A DNA stretch of 64,000 nt, taken from the NCBI GenBank assembly GCA_903932685.1, contig CAIZGX010000084.1, forward strand, positions 51,022 through 115,021, read 5' to 3'. A program made the position numbers and the translations under genes. Shown in pieces: positions 33,601 through 41,413 of this stretch (its first letter is position 1; the number at the start of each line of letters is the position of its first letter). The notes beneath the pieces are model-generated. The model worked only from the letters and a program-made list of their open reading frames with translations, searched no databases and was not told the DNA's origin. The DNA comes from an uncultured Bacteroidota bacterium. Its GTDB lineage: Bacteria; Bacteroidota; Bacteroidia; Flavobacteriales_D; Sanyastnellaceae.

Positions 33601-34910
33601 TTCCGTTCACTGACGAGCAAGAAAAATACGAAGCGGTAGCCGGTGGAACATGGTCGCCTTATTGTCTGGTATCAGGAACTGTTCTTGATCCGAACGATGC
33701 AACCATTATCGTAAACAACGTGGCTCCAACAACAGATGCTTTGAAGGGTGATCTTGATCAATTAGATCAACAACGTAAATCAAACATCAAAGGTTTGAAC
33801 AACATAGATGTTGTCTTCACGAAAGACAAATCGAAATGGACGCGTTGCCCTGTATTAGAAATGCAATTCACCTCATCTCTCGCTGAAGACAATGACGGTG
33901 ACAACACTGTTGATCCGGAAAAAATGAAAGTTCGTCGTGCTCCTTCTGTTGACAAAAACGGAAGAAAAGCAGGTCAGGCTGGATATAACTCAGCAGAAGG
34001 AGATTTAATAGGTACTATTGGCATGGGATGGTTCCCGGGGTATGCTATCGATCTGAGTACTGGAGAAAGATTAAACATGGCTTTCGGTGAAGACAGTTGG
34101 TTGGTTGGTGAGAACGGTCGTGATATGATTTGGAATCCTTCAACCCGTTTATACACCAACAATGGTCAACCTTTATTCGGTGGACAACATTGGGTTTATG
34201 TGTTTAAGAACCTACGTTACGAAGATTTCTCTGCTACAAGCCCTGCTTCTAGTTTAGCTCTAGCTCCAGCCTATGATGAAGGTGCATTCCTTTACAGCAA
34301 ATTGTCAGATCCTTCAATCAGCTCTTCCAACTGGAAAAAAGTTTTCCGCGGATGTACTTGGGTTGGAAGTGGATTGGTTAATCCTGAGCACCCTTTGCTT
34401 TCTGTAGAAGAAGGTCTTATTCCTAACGATGTTCGCATAAGCATTCGCGTGGCGAAACCATATTCTAGCTACAGATACGACAACGCTGATATCTCAACAT
34501 CTGGAGGTTCTATTAACGAATGGAGAAACATATACACTTTCTCTACGAAGAACATCGCAACTACATTGAACGATGCAAATACTCTTACCTCAGTACTAGA
34601 CATTATCAATGTTGTACCTAATCCTTACTACGCGTTTAGTTCTTACGAAACAAATCAATTGGATAACCGCGTGAAGGTTACCAATCTACCTGACATTTGT
34701 ACTGTTACCATTTATGATTTGAATGGAAACAGAATCAGACAATTCAAAAAAGCTGATAAAATCACCAGTATCGATTGGGACTTGAAGAACGAAAGAAATA
34801 TTCCTATTGCTTCAGGAACCTACATCATTCATGTAGACGTACCAGGAATCGGAGAGAAAATCTTGAAATGGTTCGGCGTTATGCGTCCAGTTGACTTGAA
34901 TAACTTCTAA
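30699..34910 (+). CDS. Giant exported protein with T9SS-type C-terminal sorting-like region
   Basis: A 1403-residue protein. Signal peptide ends near residue 29 (FANHAFA); the ATG at 30717 could equally start it. The bulk is beta-rich, with many Asp/Asn/Gly-rich calcium-like stretches (such as DYDQDGFYNPQSGDYPW and DYMFPDDTD) and repeated Trp/Tyr. The C-terminus of about 95 residues has IINVVPNPYYAFSSYE, KVTNLPDICTVTIYDLNGN, WDLKNERNIPIASGTYIIHV and ends GVMRPVDLNNF, the type A-like T9SS sorting pattern. It should be secreted through T9SS and either released or attached to the cell surface. It lies between the receptor and a PorV-family gene, suggesting a dedicated export unit. Its enzymatic or structural role is unknown. 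Confidence 0.85.
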   Translation: MIYSKSMRKKIYISLVALALGFANHAFAYKSVLENSGMVQNNQVVTDSRAALCAPATGLRDLAWNNVKALIETGGSMWQNRSLSRAAYEVPKGGGVSSIYAGALWMGGISPDQQLKLAAVTFRGEGNDYWPGPLTNDGTASVTESTCEQYDRFFVSLRQDAQKHRAYFDCIAAGGTDCATDYAIPGYFYEYPAIGNTAAGQDLYLAPFYDYDQDGFYNPQSGDYPWYDFLREINCAERRREDIVPLYGDQTYYWIFNDKGNAHTESQGQPIGMEIRAQAFAFTSNDEVNNMTFYNYVLINQGTQTLTETYFGSWVDPDLGTSTDDYVGCDVQRGLGYCYNGDAFDEPTSSSLGYGANPPAVGVDFFEGPYQDADSKDNPLTTDIIDAIDQDGIPYKGLGIGYGDGVLDNERFGMRKFVYYNNSQNPVNGEPALPSHFYNYMRGFWKNGQRMNYGGNGASGANVTDISADYMFPDDTDPLHWGTGGVITDDWSEESEGNPPNDRRFIQAAGPFTLKPGDYNNITLGVVWAKANSGDPFESVRLLREFDDKAQSLFDNCFELVSGPDAPDVAVQELDKEIILMLKNDNAISTNYQENYGPNQGGFDPSIPEELADGTQLTLEDRSYKFEGYMVYQRVNDDVSANDLGDIEKARLIAQCDVENGVGRIINFTRDPITGYIIPELKVDGSDAGIQRSFRVTTDAFATGNNALVNHKTYYFMVIAYGYNNYSQYDIALEKGQDEAFLSSRKSAIGEIQKISAIPHIPSPELGGTIQNSNYGDGVPLTRIEGKGNGSNDLVLGSETEAIILANNNISELTYAPGKGPVQVKVVDPLRVPSADFELRLKTTEFGEDTPDSMYWELENLDNGTIYGTYKKFNTSSEDVILDWGLSVTWGQYDYQVDGEQVKHYTELLSSSVSYNDPSKPWLLGIEDAEGFSEQNWIRAGSVKTEGTDPQALSEALYDDYEQGSSGFPFTDEQEKYEAVAGGTWSPYCLVSGTVLDPNDATIIVNNVAPTTDALKGDLDQLDQQRKSNIKGLNNIDVVFTKDKSKWTRCPVLEMQFTSSLAEDNDGDNTVDPEKMKVRRAPSVDKNGRKAGQAGYNSAEGDLIGTIGMGWFPGYAIDLSTGERLNMAFGEDSWLVGENGRDMIWNPSTRLYTNNGQPLFGGQHWVYVFKNLRYEDFSATSPASSLALAPAYDEGAFLYSKLSDPSISSSNWKKVFRGCTWVGSGLVNPEHPLLSVEEGLIPNDVRISIRVAKPYSSYRYDNADISTSGGSINEWRNIYTFSTKNIATTLNDANTLTSVLDIINVVPNPYYAFSSYETNQLDNRVKVTNLPDICTVTIYDLNGNRIRQFKKADKITSIDWDLKNERNIPIASGTYIIHVDVPGIGEKILKWFGVMRPVDLNNF

Positions 34911-34930
34911 TTGAAAAACGAATTACGATC

Positions 34931-35968
34931 ATGAAAAAATCAATCATATCACTTTCCCTGATTTTAGGAATTACCACCTCGCTTTTTGCAGGAAATCCCG
35001 ATAGATCTGGATCAGCCGGTGCGAGTCACTTGCTCGTGAATCCTTGGGCTCGTTCATCGGGATTAGGGAATTCTTCTCTCTCTTCAGTAACAGGAGTAGA
35101 AAGTGTGTTTTTAAACGTTGCCGGATTGGCCTTCACGAAAAAAACAGAATTGCTTTTCACCAATACGCAGTATTTCGTTGGAACAGGTATTCAACTAAAC
35201 GCAGCAGCCTTTGGTCAAAAAGTAGGAAAATCGGGTGCCTTCGCATTGTCTGTTGTAAATATGAATTTCGGAGACATTGCTCGCACAACAGAAGCACTTC
35301 CTGAGGGTGGTATTGGGTCTTTCACTGTAAACTATTCCAACATTGGAATCAGCTTCGCGAAAGAATTCTCCAATAGTATTTACGGTGGTCTTACTGTGCG
35401 TTTAATCAGCGAAGCCATATATAATGTGCGCTCACAAGGTGTTGCATTCGATGCTGGAATACGCTACGTAACAGGAGAAAAAGACAACGTTCGCTTTGGT
35501 ATTACTCTTCGTAACGTTGGACCTCCAATGAAATACAAAGGCGACGGTATGACTGTTTCTGCTGTAATTCCTTCCAGTGGCAATACGCTAACTGTTGAAC
35601 AACGCTCACAGCCTTACGAAATGCCTTCCATGGTTAACGTTGGTTTCGCTTACGATTTCCTAATGAAAAACAGTATGAAATTGACCGCTAACGCTGCTTA
35701 TACTTCGAACTCTTTCAGCAAAGATCAAATTGCTTTAGGTTTAGAGTATAACCTTCGTAACCGTCTTTTCTTAAGAGGTGGATTCCAGCAAGATATTGGA
35801 TCTAACACAACATACAATGCAAAAAGCGCTTTGTCTGGACCAACGGGAGGTATGACCATTCAATTGCCAGCAGGTGATCACGGAAGCGTTATTGGCCTAG
35901 ATTATTCTTATCGCTTAACGAATCCATTCAACGGAATTCACAGCATGGGAATTCACATTACGCTTTAA
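34931..35968 (+). CDS. PorV/PorQ-family outer-membrane beta-barrel protein
   Basis: A 345-residue protein with a signal peptide of about 21 residues (GITTSLFA). Repeated amphipathic strands and motifs such as GVESVFLNVAGLAFTKKTELLF, NPWARSSGLGNSSLS and FDAGIRYVTGEKDN fit the PorV/PorQ (UPF0164-like) family. In Bacteroidota PorV binds the C-terminal domain of T9SS substrates and shuttles them to the attachment complex; PorQ-like members assist selected cargo. Placed 20 bases after the giant T9SS-tagged protein, it is a strong candidate for its dedicated partner. A TATATTTG element lies just downstream of its stop and belongs to greA. Confidence 0.85.
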   Translation: MKKSIISLSLILGITTSLFAGNPDRSGSAGASHLLVNPWARSSGLGNSSLSSVTGVESVFLNVAGLAFTKKTELLFTNTQYFVGTGIQLNAAAFGQKVGKSGAFALSVVNMNFGDIARTTEALPEGGIGSFTVNYSNIGISFAKEFSNSIYGGLTVRLISEAIYNVRSQGVAFDAGIRYVTGEKDNVRFGITLRNVGPPMKYKGDGMTVSAVIPSSGNTLTVEQRSQPYEMPSMVNVGFAYDFLMKNSMKLTANAAYTSNSFSKDQIALGLEYNLRNRLFLRGGFQQDIGSNTTYNAKSALSGPTGGMTIQLPAGDHGSVIGLDYSYRLTNPFNGIHSMGIHITL

Positions 35969-35977
35969 AATTCTTAC

Positions 35978-35985
35978 TATATTTG
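35978..35985 (+). promoter_or_regulatory. Bacteroidota -7 promoter element for greA
   Basis: TATATTTG is an exact TAnnTTTG match, 50 bases before the greA ATG. A terminator-like hairpin starts five bases after it, at the expected transcription start. Confidence 0.45.
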
Positions 35986-35989
35986 TTTT

Positions 35990-36018
35990 GAAACCTCGTT
36001 CGCGGGGTTTCTTTATTT
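35990..36018 (+). terminator. Hairpin with T-rich tail in the greA leader
   Basis: GAAACCTCG-TTCG-CGGGGTTTC forms a nine-base stem with one G-T pair and a TTCG loop, then TTTATTTTAA. It can terminate the PorV transcript. Because TATATTTG lies immediately upstream, it would also form the very 5' end of a greA transcript and could attenuate it. Confidence 0.65.
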
Positions 36019-36034
36019 TAATACATACAAGACT

Positions 36035-36508
36035 ATGTCACACATTGCCTATTACACAGCGGAAGGACTTAAAAAATTAAAAGACGATTTATACAACCTC
36101 AAGATGGTTGAACGTCCTAAAATTAGTCAGCAAATTGCTGAAGCCAGAGATAAAGGCGACTTAAGTGAAAATGCTGAATATGACGCGGCCAAAGAAGCGC
36201 AAGGGCACTTGGAAGCACGCATAGCTAAAATGGAAGACCTCGCAGCTAATGCTCGTTTGATTGATGATTCGCACATTGACAACTCTAAAGTATACATTCT
36301 CTCTCGTGTTAAATTGAAAAACCTGAAGTCTAACACTGAAGTAGAATACACACTCGTTGCAGAAAACGAAGCCAACCTTGCACTGAAAAAAATTAGTATT
36401 GATTCACCAATTGGCAAAGGACTACTTGGCAAAAAAGTGGGTGATATCGCCGAAGTTCAAGTTCCTGCTGGAACTTTACAACTCGAAATTCTAGACATTA
36501 ATCGCTAA
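36035..36508 (+). CDS. greA: Transcription elongation factor GreA
   Basis: A 157-residue protein with the Gre domain layout: an N-terminal coiled coil with the basic patch and tip (LKKLKDDLYNLK, RDKGDLSENAEYDAAKEAQG) and a C-terminal FKBP-like domain ending in PIGKGLLGKKVGDIAEVQVP. GreA enters the RNA-polymerase secondary channel and stimulates cleavage of backtracked transcripts. The acidic tip DLSENAEYD carries the catalytic acidic residues. The stop overlaps the HIT-protein ATG by one base (TAATG). The leader holds a promoter element followed by a hairpin (see separate entries), an arrangement that could allow autoregulation. Confidence 0.96.
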   Translation: MSHIAYYTAEGLKKLKDDLYNLKMVERPKISQQIAEARDKGDLSENAEYDAAKEAQGHLEARIAKMEDLAANARLIDDSHIDNSKVYILSRVKLKNLKSNTEVEYTLVAENEANLALKKISIDSPIGKGLLGKKVGDIAEVQVPAGTLQLEILDINR

Positions 36509-36897
36509 TGGCCACCCTATTTACGCGTATTATTCATGGAGAAATCCCATGCTATAAAATAGCCGAGAACGAGCTATTTATAGCTTTTTTAGATATCCTG
36601 CCTGTTGCTAAAGGTCATACCCTCGTTGTTCCAAAAAAAGAAATTGATTACATCTTTGATCTTCCGAACGAAGAGCTTCAAGCATTGAATCTATTTGCAA
36701 AGGAGGTTGCTCGAAAAATTCAAGCTGTTATTCCATGTAAAAAAATTGGCGTTAGTGTCATTGGACTTGAAGTTCCACATGCGCACATGCATCTCATTCC
36801 AATTAATCATATTCACGATATGAATTTCGAAAAGGAAAGATTGAAATTTACAACCGAAGAATACACTGAGCTTTGTGAAGCCATTTCAAACGCTTAA
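36508..36897 (+). CDS. HIT-family (histidine triad) nucleotide hydrolase
   Basis: A 129-residue protein with the histidine triad HAHMHLIPI (His91, His93, His95). The N-terminal part (FTRIIHGEIPCYKIAENE) and LPVAKGHTLVVPKK match Hint/HIT-like enzymes, which hydrolyse AMP-linked or phosphoramidate nucleotides in the cytoplasm. In many bacteria such a protein lies beside core genes with no clear phenotype. It is coupled to greA by a TAATG overlap, so both are expressed together. A bidirectional terminator follows 20 bases after its stop. Confidence 0.93.
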   Translation: MATLFTRIIHGEIPCYKIAENELFIAFLDILPVAKGHTLVVPKKEIDYIFDLPNEELQALNLFAKEVARKIQAVIPCKKIGVSVIGLEVPHAHMHLIPINHIHDMNFEKERLKFTTEEYTELCEAISNA

Positions 36898-36916
36898 AAA
36901 CAATATTCCCCATAAA

Positions 36917-36943
36917 AAAAAGGCCCTATTACTAGGGCCTTTT
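36917..36943. terminator. Bidirectional terminator between the HIT gene and the esterase-like gene
   Basis: AAAAGGCCCTA-TTAC-TAGGGCCTTTT forms an eleven-base palindromic stem with A and T runs on both sides, so it can stop transcription in both directions between convergent genes. Confidence 0.85.
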
Positions 36944-36963
36944 CTATATCTCAAAGAAACTGA

Positions 36964-38469
36964 TTAGTTCTTCAACATTTTCTTTCTTGCTACAGCGTTG
37001 TTCGAAGTGTGAATCTCCACGGTATACATTCCTGCAGACCAGTTAGAAGAATCTACGAATACAACTTCTTGATTGGTTGTGTTCGAATTGTAAACCACTC
37101 TTCCCATTGCATCGAATACACGAATTGCACTTACACGCTCAGAAGCGCGAATTGCAAACGACTCATTCGCTGGATTTGGAAATACATTGAAGGAAACTTC
37201 TTCATTCTCATCTATTCCAATATAACATGGGCTAGTATTTAAGTTCATTGCACAAGCGATACGTGGAACTGAATATCCCATAATAGTATCGCAATAAGCC
37301 ATTCCTTTTGCCATAGACATGTCTGGGTTGGTTAACAAACCGTTTGCACTTCCTGGGTTTGTAGCGGTATCCCACCAATCCCATGGAGATGAATCTGCTG
37401 GAGTTGTAGCAGGACGCTCCAAAGGAAATAATCCGTGGAATCCGTTGTTCGTAGAGTTTGCAGCATCGGTAAATGGTTGACCTGGAGCGTAGCCTTCAGC
37501 CAATTCAAAAACACCATTATTACCATAGCCACTCATTGCCATTTGAACATCATAGCTACCTTGAACTTCAACAACTGGTAAGTTCAAACCAGGTACAATA
37601 ACAGTTCCTGTGTAGTAAGGAGCAAAAGGATCTGAAGGAACTTGGAAAGAAATCATTGGGTTGTCAGTTGCGTCAATCCAAGAAATATCTCCACATGCAC
37701 CACCCATGTTTAAAGCAACACTTACGTCAGAGCTATAACCAACGTGGTTCGCATAACACAACGTATCTCCGTTTAGTGGATTAACACCAACTGATGTTCC
37801 ATAAATATCTCCATTTACGAAATCCAAAACCATTGGAACACCTGCACCCGTTGTAAACTTAGGAAGTAACAAATCTGTGTAAGCATCAATTCCTGTAGCA
37901 GCAAAAGTGATGTATCCGCCTGTACCTTGTCCCCATGCAGCAATGCGCGTTGGGTCAATTCCAAATGGGTTTCCACTTTCAGCAGCAGTCTTACGGAAAT
38001 AACGAACAGCAGTGCGGCAATCTTGAACACCACGGTAAGCCGCGTTAATCAAAGTGTTTACACGCTCTTCCTGCGTAGCAGCAATTGGATTCCATCCTAA
38101 ACGGTAATCGCAAGAAGCAACAACATATCCCAACTTAGCTAAACGAGTGCATAACTCAACAATTGTAGCATCCGTTCTTGTTCCACCAGTACCCTGATTT
38201 TGAGGAAAAGGAAGGAAATTTCCAGTATGGAAATAAAGAATAACTGGACGGTTTGTTTCAGTGTCTCCGGTTGGAGTGTACACATCCATTTTCAAAGCTT
38301 CGGGAACTGCTTCTCCAAGAACTGAATAATACAATACAGTGGCGTTTACGCCATAGGTAACGTCAGTTTGAACGTCAACCGAAGTAAATTGCTCTGTCAT
38401 GTAACGTTGGGCAGATGCTCCTGTTACACTCAACATCGCAATGGCAATCAATGAGTAGATTTTTTTCAT
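36964..38469 (-). CDS. T9SS-targeted alpha/beta-hydrolase (carboxylesterase-like), nucleophile Ser missing
   Basis: A 501-residue protein. Signal peptide about 1-21 (SVTGASAQ). The alpha/beta-hydrolase fold is recognisable: PVILYFHTGNF (oxyanion region, normally HGG), VASCDYRLGWNP, and a DPTRIAAWGQGTGGYIT segment where carboxylesterases read GxSxG. Here it is G180-Q-G182-T-G184, so the catalytic serine is a glycine. An Asp- and Pro-rich middle precedes a T9SS type A C-terminal domain (VFPNPANESFAIR, FDAMGRVVY, SAGMYTVEIHT, ending MLKN). Secretion through T9SS to the surface is likely; hydrolase activity is doubtful. It lies three bases after a TonB-dependent receptor gene on the same strand, so the two form an operon. 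A binding role is possible. Confidence 0.85.
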   Translation of the reverse strand: MKKIYSLIAIAMLSVTGASAQRYMTEQFTSVDVQTDVTYGVNATVLYYSVLGEAVPEALKMDVYTPTGDTETNRPVILYFHTGNFLPFPQNQGTGGTRTDATIVELCTRLAKLGYVVASCDYRLGWNPIAATQEERVNTLINAAYRGVQDCRTAVRYFRKTAAESGNPFGIDPTRIAAWGQGTGGYITFAATGIDAYTDLLLPKFTTGAGVPMVLDFVNGDIYGTSVGVNPLNGDTLCYANHVGYSSDVSVALNMGGACGDISWIDATDNPMISFQVPSDPFAPYYTGTVIVPGLNLPVVEVQGSYDVQMAMSGYGNNGVFELAEGYAPGQPFTDAANSTNNGFHGLFPLERPATTPADSSPWDWWDTATNPGSANGLLTNPDMSMAKGMAYCDTIMGYSVPRIACAMNLNTSPCYIGIDENEEVSFNVFPNPANESFAIRASERVSAIRVFDAMGRVVYNSNTTNQEVVFVDSSNWSAGMYTVEIHTSNNAVARKKMLKN

Positions 38470-38472
38470 AGG

Positions 38473-41292
38473 TTATTTATTTGTTTTTTGATGATTAAAC
38501 GAATATTGGATGCTAATATAAGCCATTCTTCCAATTGACGGCCCACCATACACCTGAACTTGTTTGTTATTTAACACGTTGGAGGCTCCTAGCTTAAAAA
38601 AAACATTCGAGTCAATTAAACTGTAATTCACTTGAACATCTACCATGTCGTAGGTATTGATATACCCAGTAAACTGAGGAGATCCCTCAAACAGATATCC
38701 TTCTATCCATTTGTAGTTTACACTATACCCCCAACAATTTCCTTCCTCCGATTCGAACAATTTATTTCCTGTAACGCTTAGATTATACTTGTGCTTTGGT
38801 GTATTGAAAGCTGGAATTATCGGGTCATTCGGGTCGCTTCTTACAATGCTATTGAATGAATAATTCGCACCGAAACTGTGCTTCTCGTGGAAATAATAAT
38901 TCAATCCAACATTAGCACCCTGCGTTGTTACCGTGTTTTTTGAATTCGCTGAATATCGATAAACTTGCAAATCTTCTGGAAGGTAAGACGGCGGTGGGAA
39001 ATTTGCAGAAAGACCAATATTGTATCCAATAAAATACTTGTAAGCACTGTAATACACGCCCAAATCTATATAAACCTTTTGATCGAAAAACGAAGCTCGA
39101 TATCCCAACTCCATGGTCTTCACCTGCTCTGGGCGTATCGGATCAATATTAAAATACTTCAAACTATCTGTGTTCAATGTGTTTCGGTAGGCATTGAAAC
39201 TAGCTATTGTAATGAGAGAATCAACACCGTTCAAGTTTCCGCTCAAAATAGCTGGACCTACATTTAAGTTCAAATACTGATCGGTTAAAGTTGGGTTTCT
39301 TAAGGCCGAAGAAAACGATGCACGCAGGTAGTGATTTTTCTTGGGTTGAAAAACAACCGATGCAGCAGGGCTGACAAGTGCATCGAAGTTCACGTTCTTA
39401 TCGGCACGAATAGTTCCGCTAACTATCAATCGATTCTCCATGAATTTTCGAGTAGCCCCGAAATACAATCCTCCCTCGTAGTTATAAATTCTCTCGGTGT
39501 CGTCGGTGAAAATTGTTCCTGCCGAATTTGGACGATACAAACGGGCATTCCCGCCAATGCGATAATCTATATAGCCCGCGCCTTGCCATTGATATTCTCC
39601 TTGTGTGTGGAAAAGCGAAGAACGATCGTAGAAACGTGTTCCTCCATCGGCATCATTGTTATTAGCAGAGGTTATTCTATCGAAGTTTGAGTTAAATAAG
39701 GAAGAACCAGGCTGAAAAAAACCATATTGCCCTTGAATAGGAATTCCACCGGTTCCGTTGTTTGTCCAATTCTCTACTAACTGATGGAAATAAGACAATG
39801 TGTCGGAATTTTGATTGGACCAAGCTGTGTACTGATCTGCTGTCGGAACAATATAAAAATTAGGCTCTGCCGGCCAATTCGGATTTTGCACATAGCTCGG
39901 ATAACCCAGGTTGTCTGTTATTATTTGGCTAATCGAATCTTGCCAATATTTCACATAAACATTCGCCCAATTCTCGTCCGAACGAGCTGCGTCTTGTAAT
40001 TTCAATGCGGTGAAATAGGGGTCAAAACTGTTTCCGGCATTCTCGCCTGTTCCATACATACGAATGAAATACTTGTCCTTTTTCTTCAACTCAACTCGTC
40101 CTTGGAAAAATAAGATGTCGCGAAGACTGAATCGATTATCTCCTTGGTAAACGGTTGTCCCTTGCCCTACATTTCCTGCTACGATAAGTTCTGGTGAGTT
40201 CTCTTCCAATTCCGGTTTCAAGCGCAAATGAACCGAGGCATTGGCCTTTACATTCTTTGTGTTGTAATTTACCAAGTCCGCTTCACGATAACCTGTTCTG
40301 AAAAAAGTACCCAACCCAGGTTTTCCATTCGGGTCTTCAGAATAGTCATTCGCAGGAAAATACTCATCTCCGTATGTATTCACCGCATCAAACCTTCCTG
40401 GATTATTAACTGAAAATCCGCTGTTGTATATCGGAGATTGATTATCTGCTGCCCAATCCAAGGCTTTAAAAGCAAAGACATTGAATTTGTAAGCTAGGTA
40501 CTTATAGCCTTCCTTGTTGGAAAACGCATGTGCAAAACGCACCGATGGTTCAACCAACTGCCTCTCACCCACTCTCAGCTGAGCGGTGAGACCTGTGTAT
40601 ACAAAAGGGTCTTTCGTTTCCATTTTAATTACACCGTTAAAGGCACCGGGACCATAGAATGCGCTGCTTGCTCCTTGCACAATTTCAACAGCGAAAACAT
40701 CTAAATCGGGAGCACCCAGAAAATTCCCTAAAGAGAAATTCAATCCAGGTGATTGGTTATCTACTCCGTCTATCAATTGTAAACTTCTTACTGGAGATGT
40801 AGAATTGAAACCTCTTGTATTGATAACACGAAATCCTAAACTTGCCGTGGTTAAATCAACTCCTTTCAAGGCTCCTAATCCTTCGTAGAAATTTCCCGCT
40901 GCGGAATTTTTTATTGCAGTTAAATCCATGCGTTCAACGGTCAATGGATTCTGCTTTTGTTTTTCTGTGATTCGCGTATCCTTGATAATTACCGTTCGGC
41001 CAAAATCCCCTGTGATCATTTCAACCAAGATAAAATCGGTATTTCTTGCAACAATTTCCTGATCAGCAAAGCCAACATATTTCACAACCAACGTCACCGG
41101 AAGTTCAGAAACTTTAATGGCGAATTCACCATCGTAATCGCTAGAAGCCCCATTGTTCGTGCCTTTTTGAAAAATAACAGCACCTGTGAGTGAAGCTTGA
41201 TTCTGTTGCTCAACCACCTTTCCTCGCAGGGTTTGCGCATACGAAACCGTTGTGGTCAACAATGTAAGTAGAGTGAATAGGAGATTTCTCAT
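38473..41292 (-). CDS. TonB-dependent receptor with N-terminal carboxypeptidase-regulatory-like domain (second)
   Basis: About 939 residues. Signal peptide ends near VSYAQ, then a carboxypeptidase-regulatory-like domain (GKVVEQQNQASLTGAVIFQK, SSDYDGEFAIKVSELP), a plug (PVRSLQLIDGVDNQSPGL, IVQGASSAFYGPGAFNG) and a barrel ending in SIQYSF before a short polar tail. The longer frame back to a TTG at 41337 is not used, since the ATG at 41292 begins a clean signal peptide. Its operon partner downstream is the T9SS-tagged esterase-like protein, three bases away, so the pair may capture and import one substrate. It differs from the first receptor in length and sequence. Substrate unknown. Confidence 0.9.
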   Translation of the reverse strand: MRNLLFTLLTLLTTTVSYAQTLRGKVVEQQNQASLTGAVIFQKGTNNGASSDYDGEFAIKVSELPVTLVVKYVGFADQEIVARNTDFILVEMITGDFGRTVIIKDTRITEKQKQNPLTVERMDLTAIKNSAAGNFYEGLGALKGVDLTTASLGFRVINTRGFNSTSPVRSLQLIDGVDNQSPGLNFSLGNFLGAPDLDVFAVEIVQGASSAFYGPGAFNGVIKMETKDPFVYTGLTAQLRVGERQLVEPSVRFAHAFSNKEGYKYLAYKFNVFAFKALDWAADNQSPIYNSGFSVNNPGRFDAVNTYGDEYFPANDYSEDPNGKPGLGTFFRTGYREADLVNYNTKNVKANASVHLRLKPELEENSPELIVAGNVGQGTTVYQGDNRFSLRDILFFQGRVELKKKDKYFIRMYGTGENAGNSFDPYFTALKLQDAARSDENWANVYVKYWQDSISQIITDNLGYPSYVQNPNWPAEPNFYIVPTADQYTAWSNQNSDTLSYFHQLVENWTNNGTGGIPIQGQYGFFQPGSSLFNSNFDRITSANNNDADGGTRFYDRSSLFHTQGEYQWQGAGYIDYRIGGNARLYRPNSAGTIFTDDTERIYNYEGGLYFGATRKFMENRLIVSGTIRADKNVNFDALVSPAASVVFQPKKNHYLRASFSSALRNPTLTDQYLNLNVGPAILSGNLNGVDSLITIASFNAYRNTLNTDSLKYFNIDPIRPEQVKTMELGYRASFFDQKVYIDLGVYYSAYKYFIGYNIGLSANFPPPSYLPEDLQVYRYSANSKNTVTTQGANVGLNYYFHEKHSFGANYSFNSIVRSDPNDPIIPAFNTPKHKYNLSVTGNKLFESEEGNCWGYSVNYKWIEGYLFEGSPQFTGYINTYDMVDVQVNYSLIDSNVFFKLGASNVLNNKQVQVYGGPSIGRMAYISIQYSFNHQKTNK

Positions 41293-41364
41293 TTGACTAC
41301 AATTTACAACCAATTCAATATACCGAACAAGGCTCAAAAAGAACTTATTAAAAATGAAATGAAG

Positions 41365-41393
41365 AAAAAAAGGGCCACTAACGGCCCTTTTTT
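41365..41393. terminator. Terminator between nrdA and the second TonB-dependent receptor
   Basis: AAAAAAGGGCC-ACTAAC-GGCCCTTTTTT is an eleven-base palindromic stem flanked by A and T runs. On the minus strand it lies about 20 bases after the nrdA stop and serves as its terminator. Confidence 0.85.
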
Positions 41394-41413
41394 AAATATT
41401 ACTTTGAAAAGTA

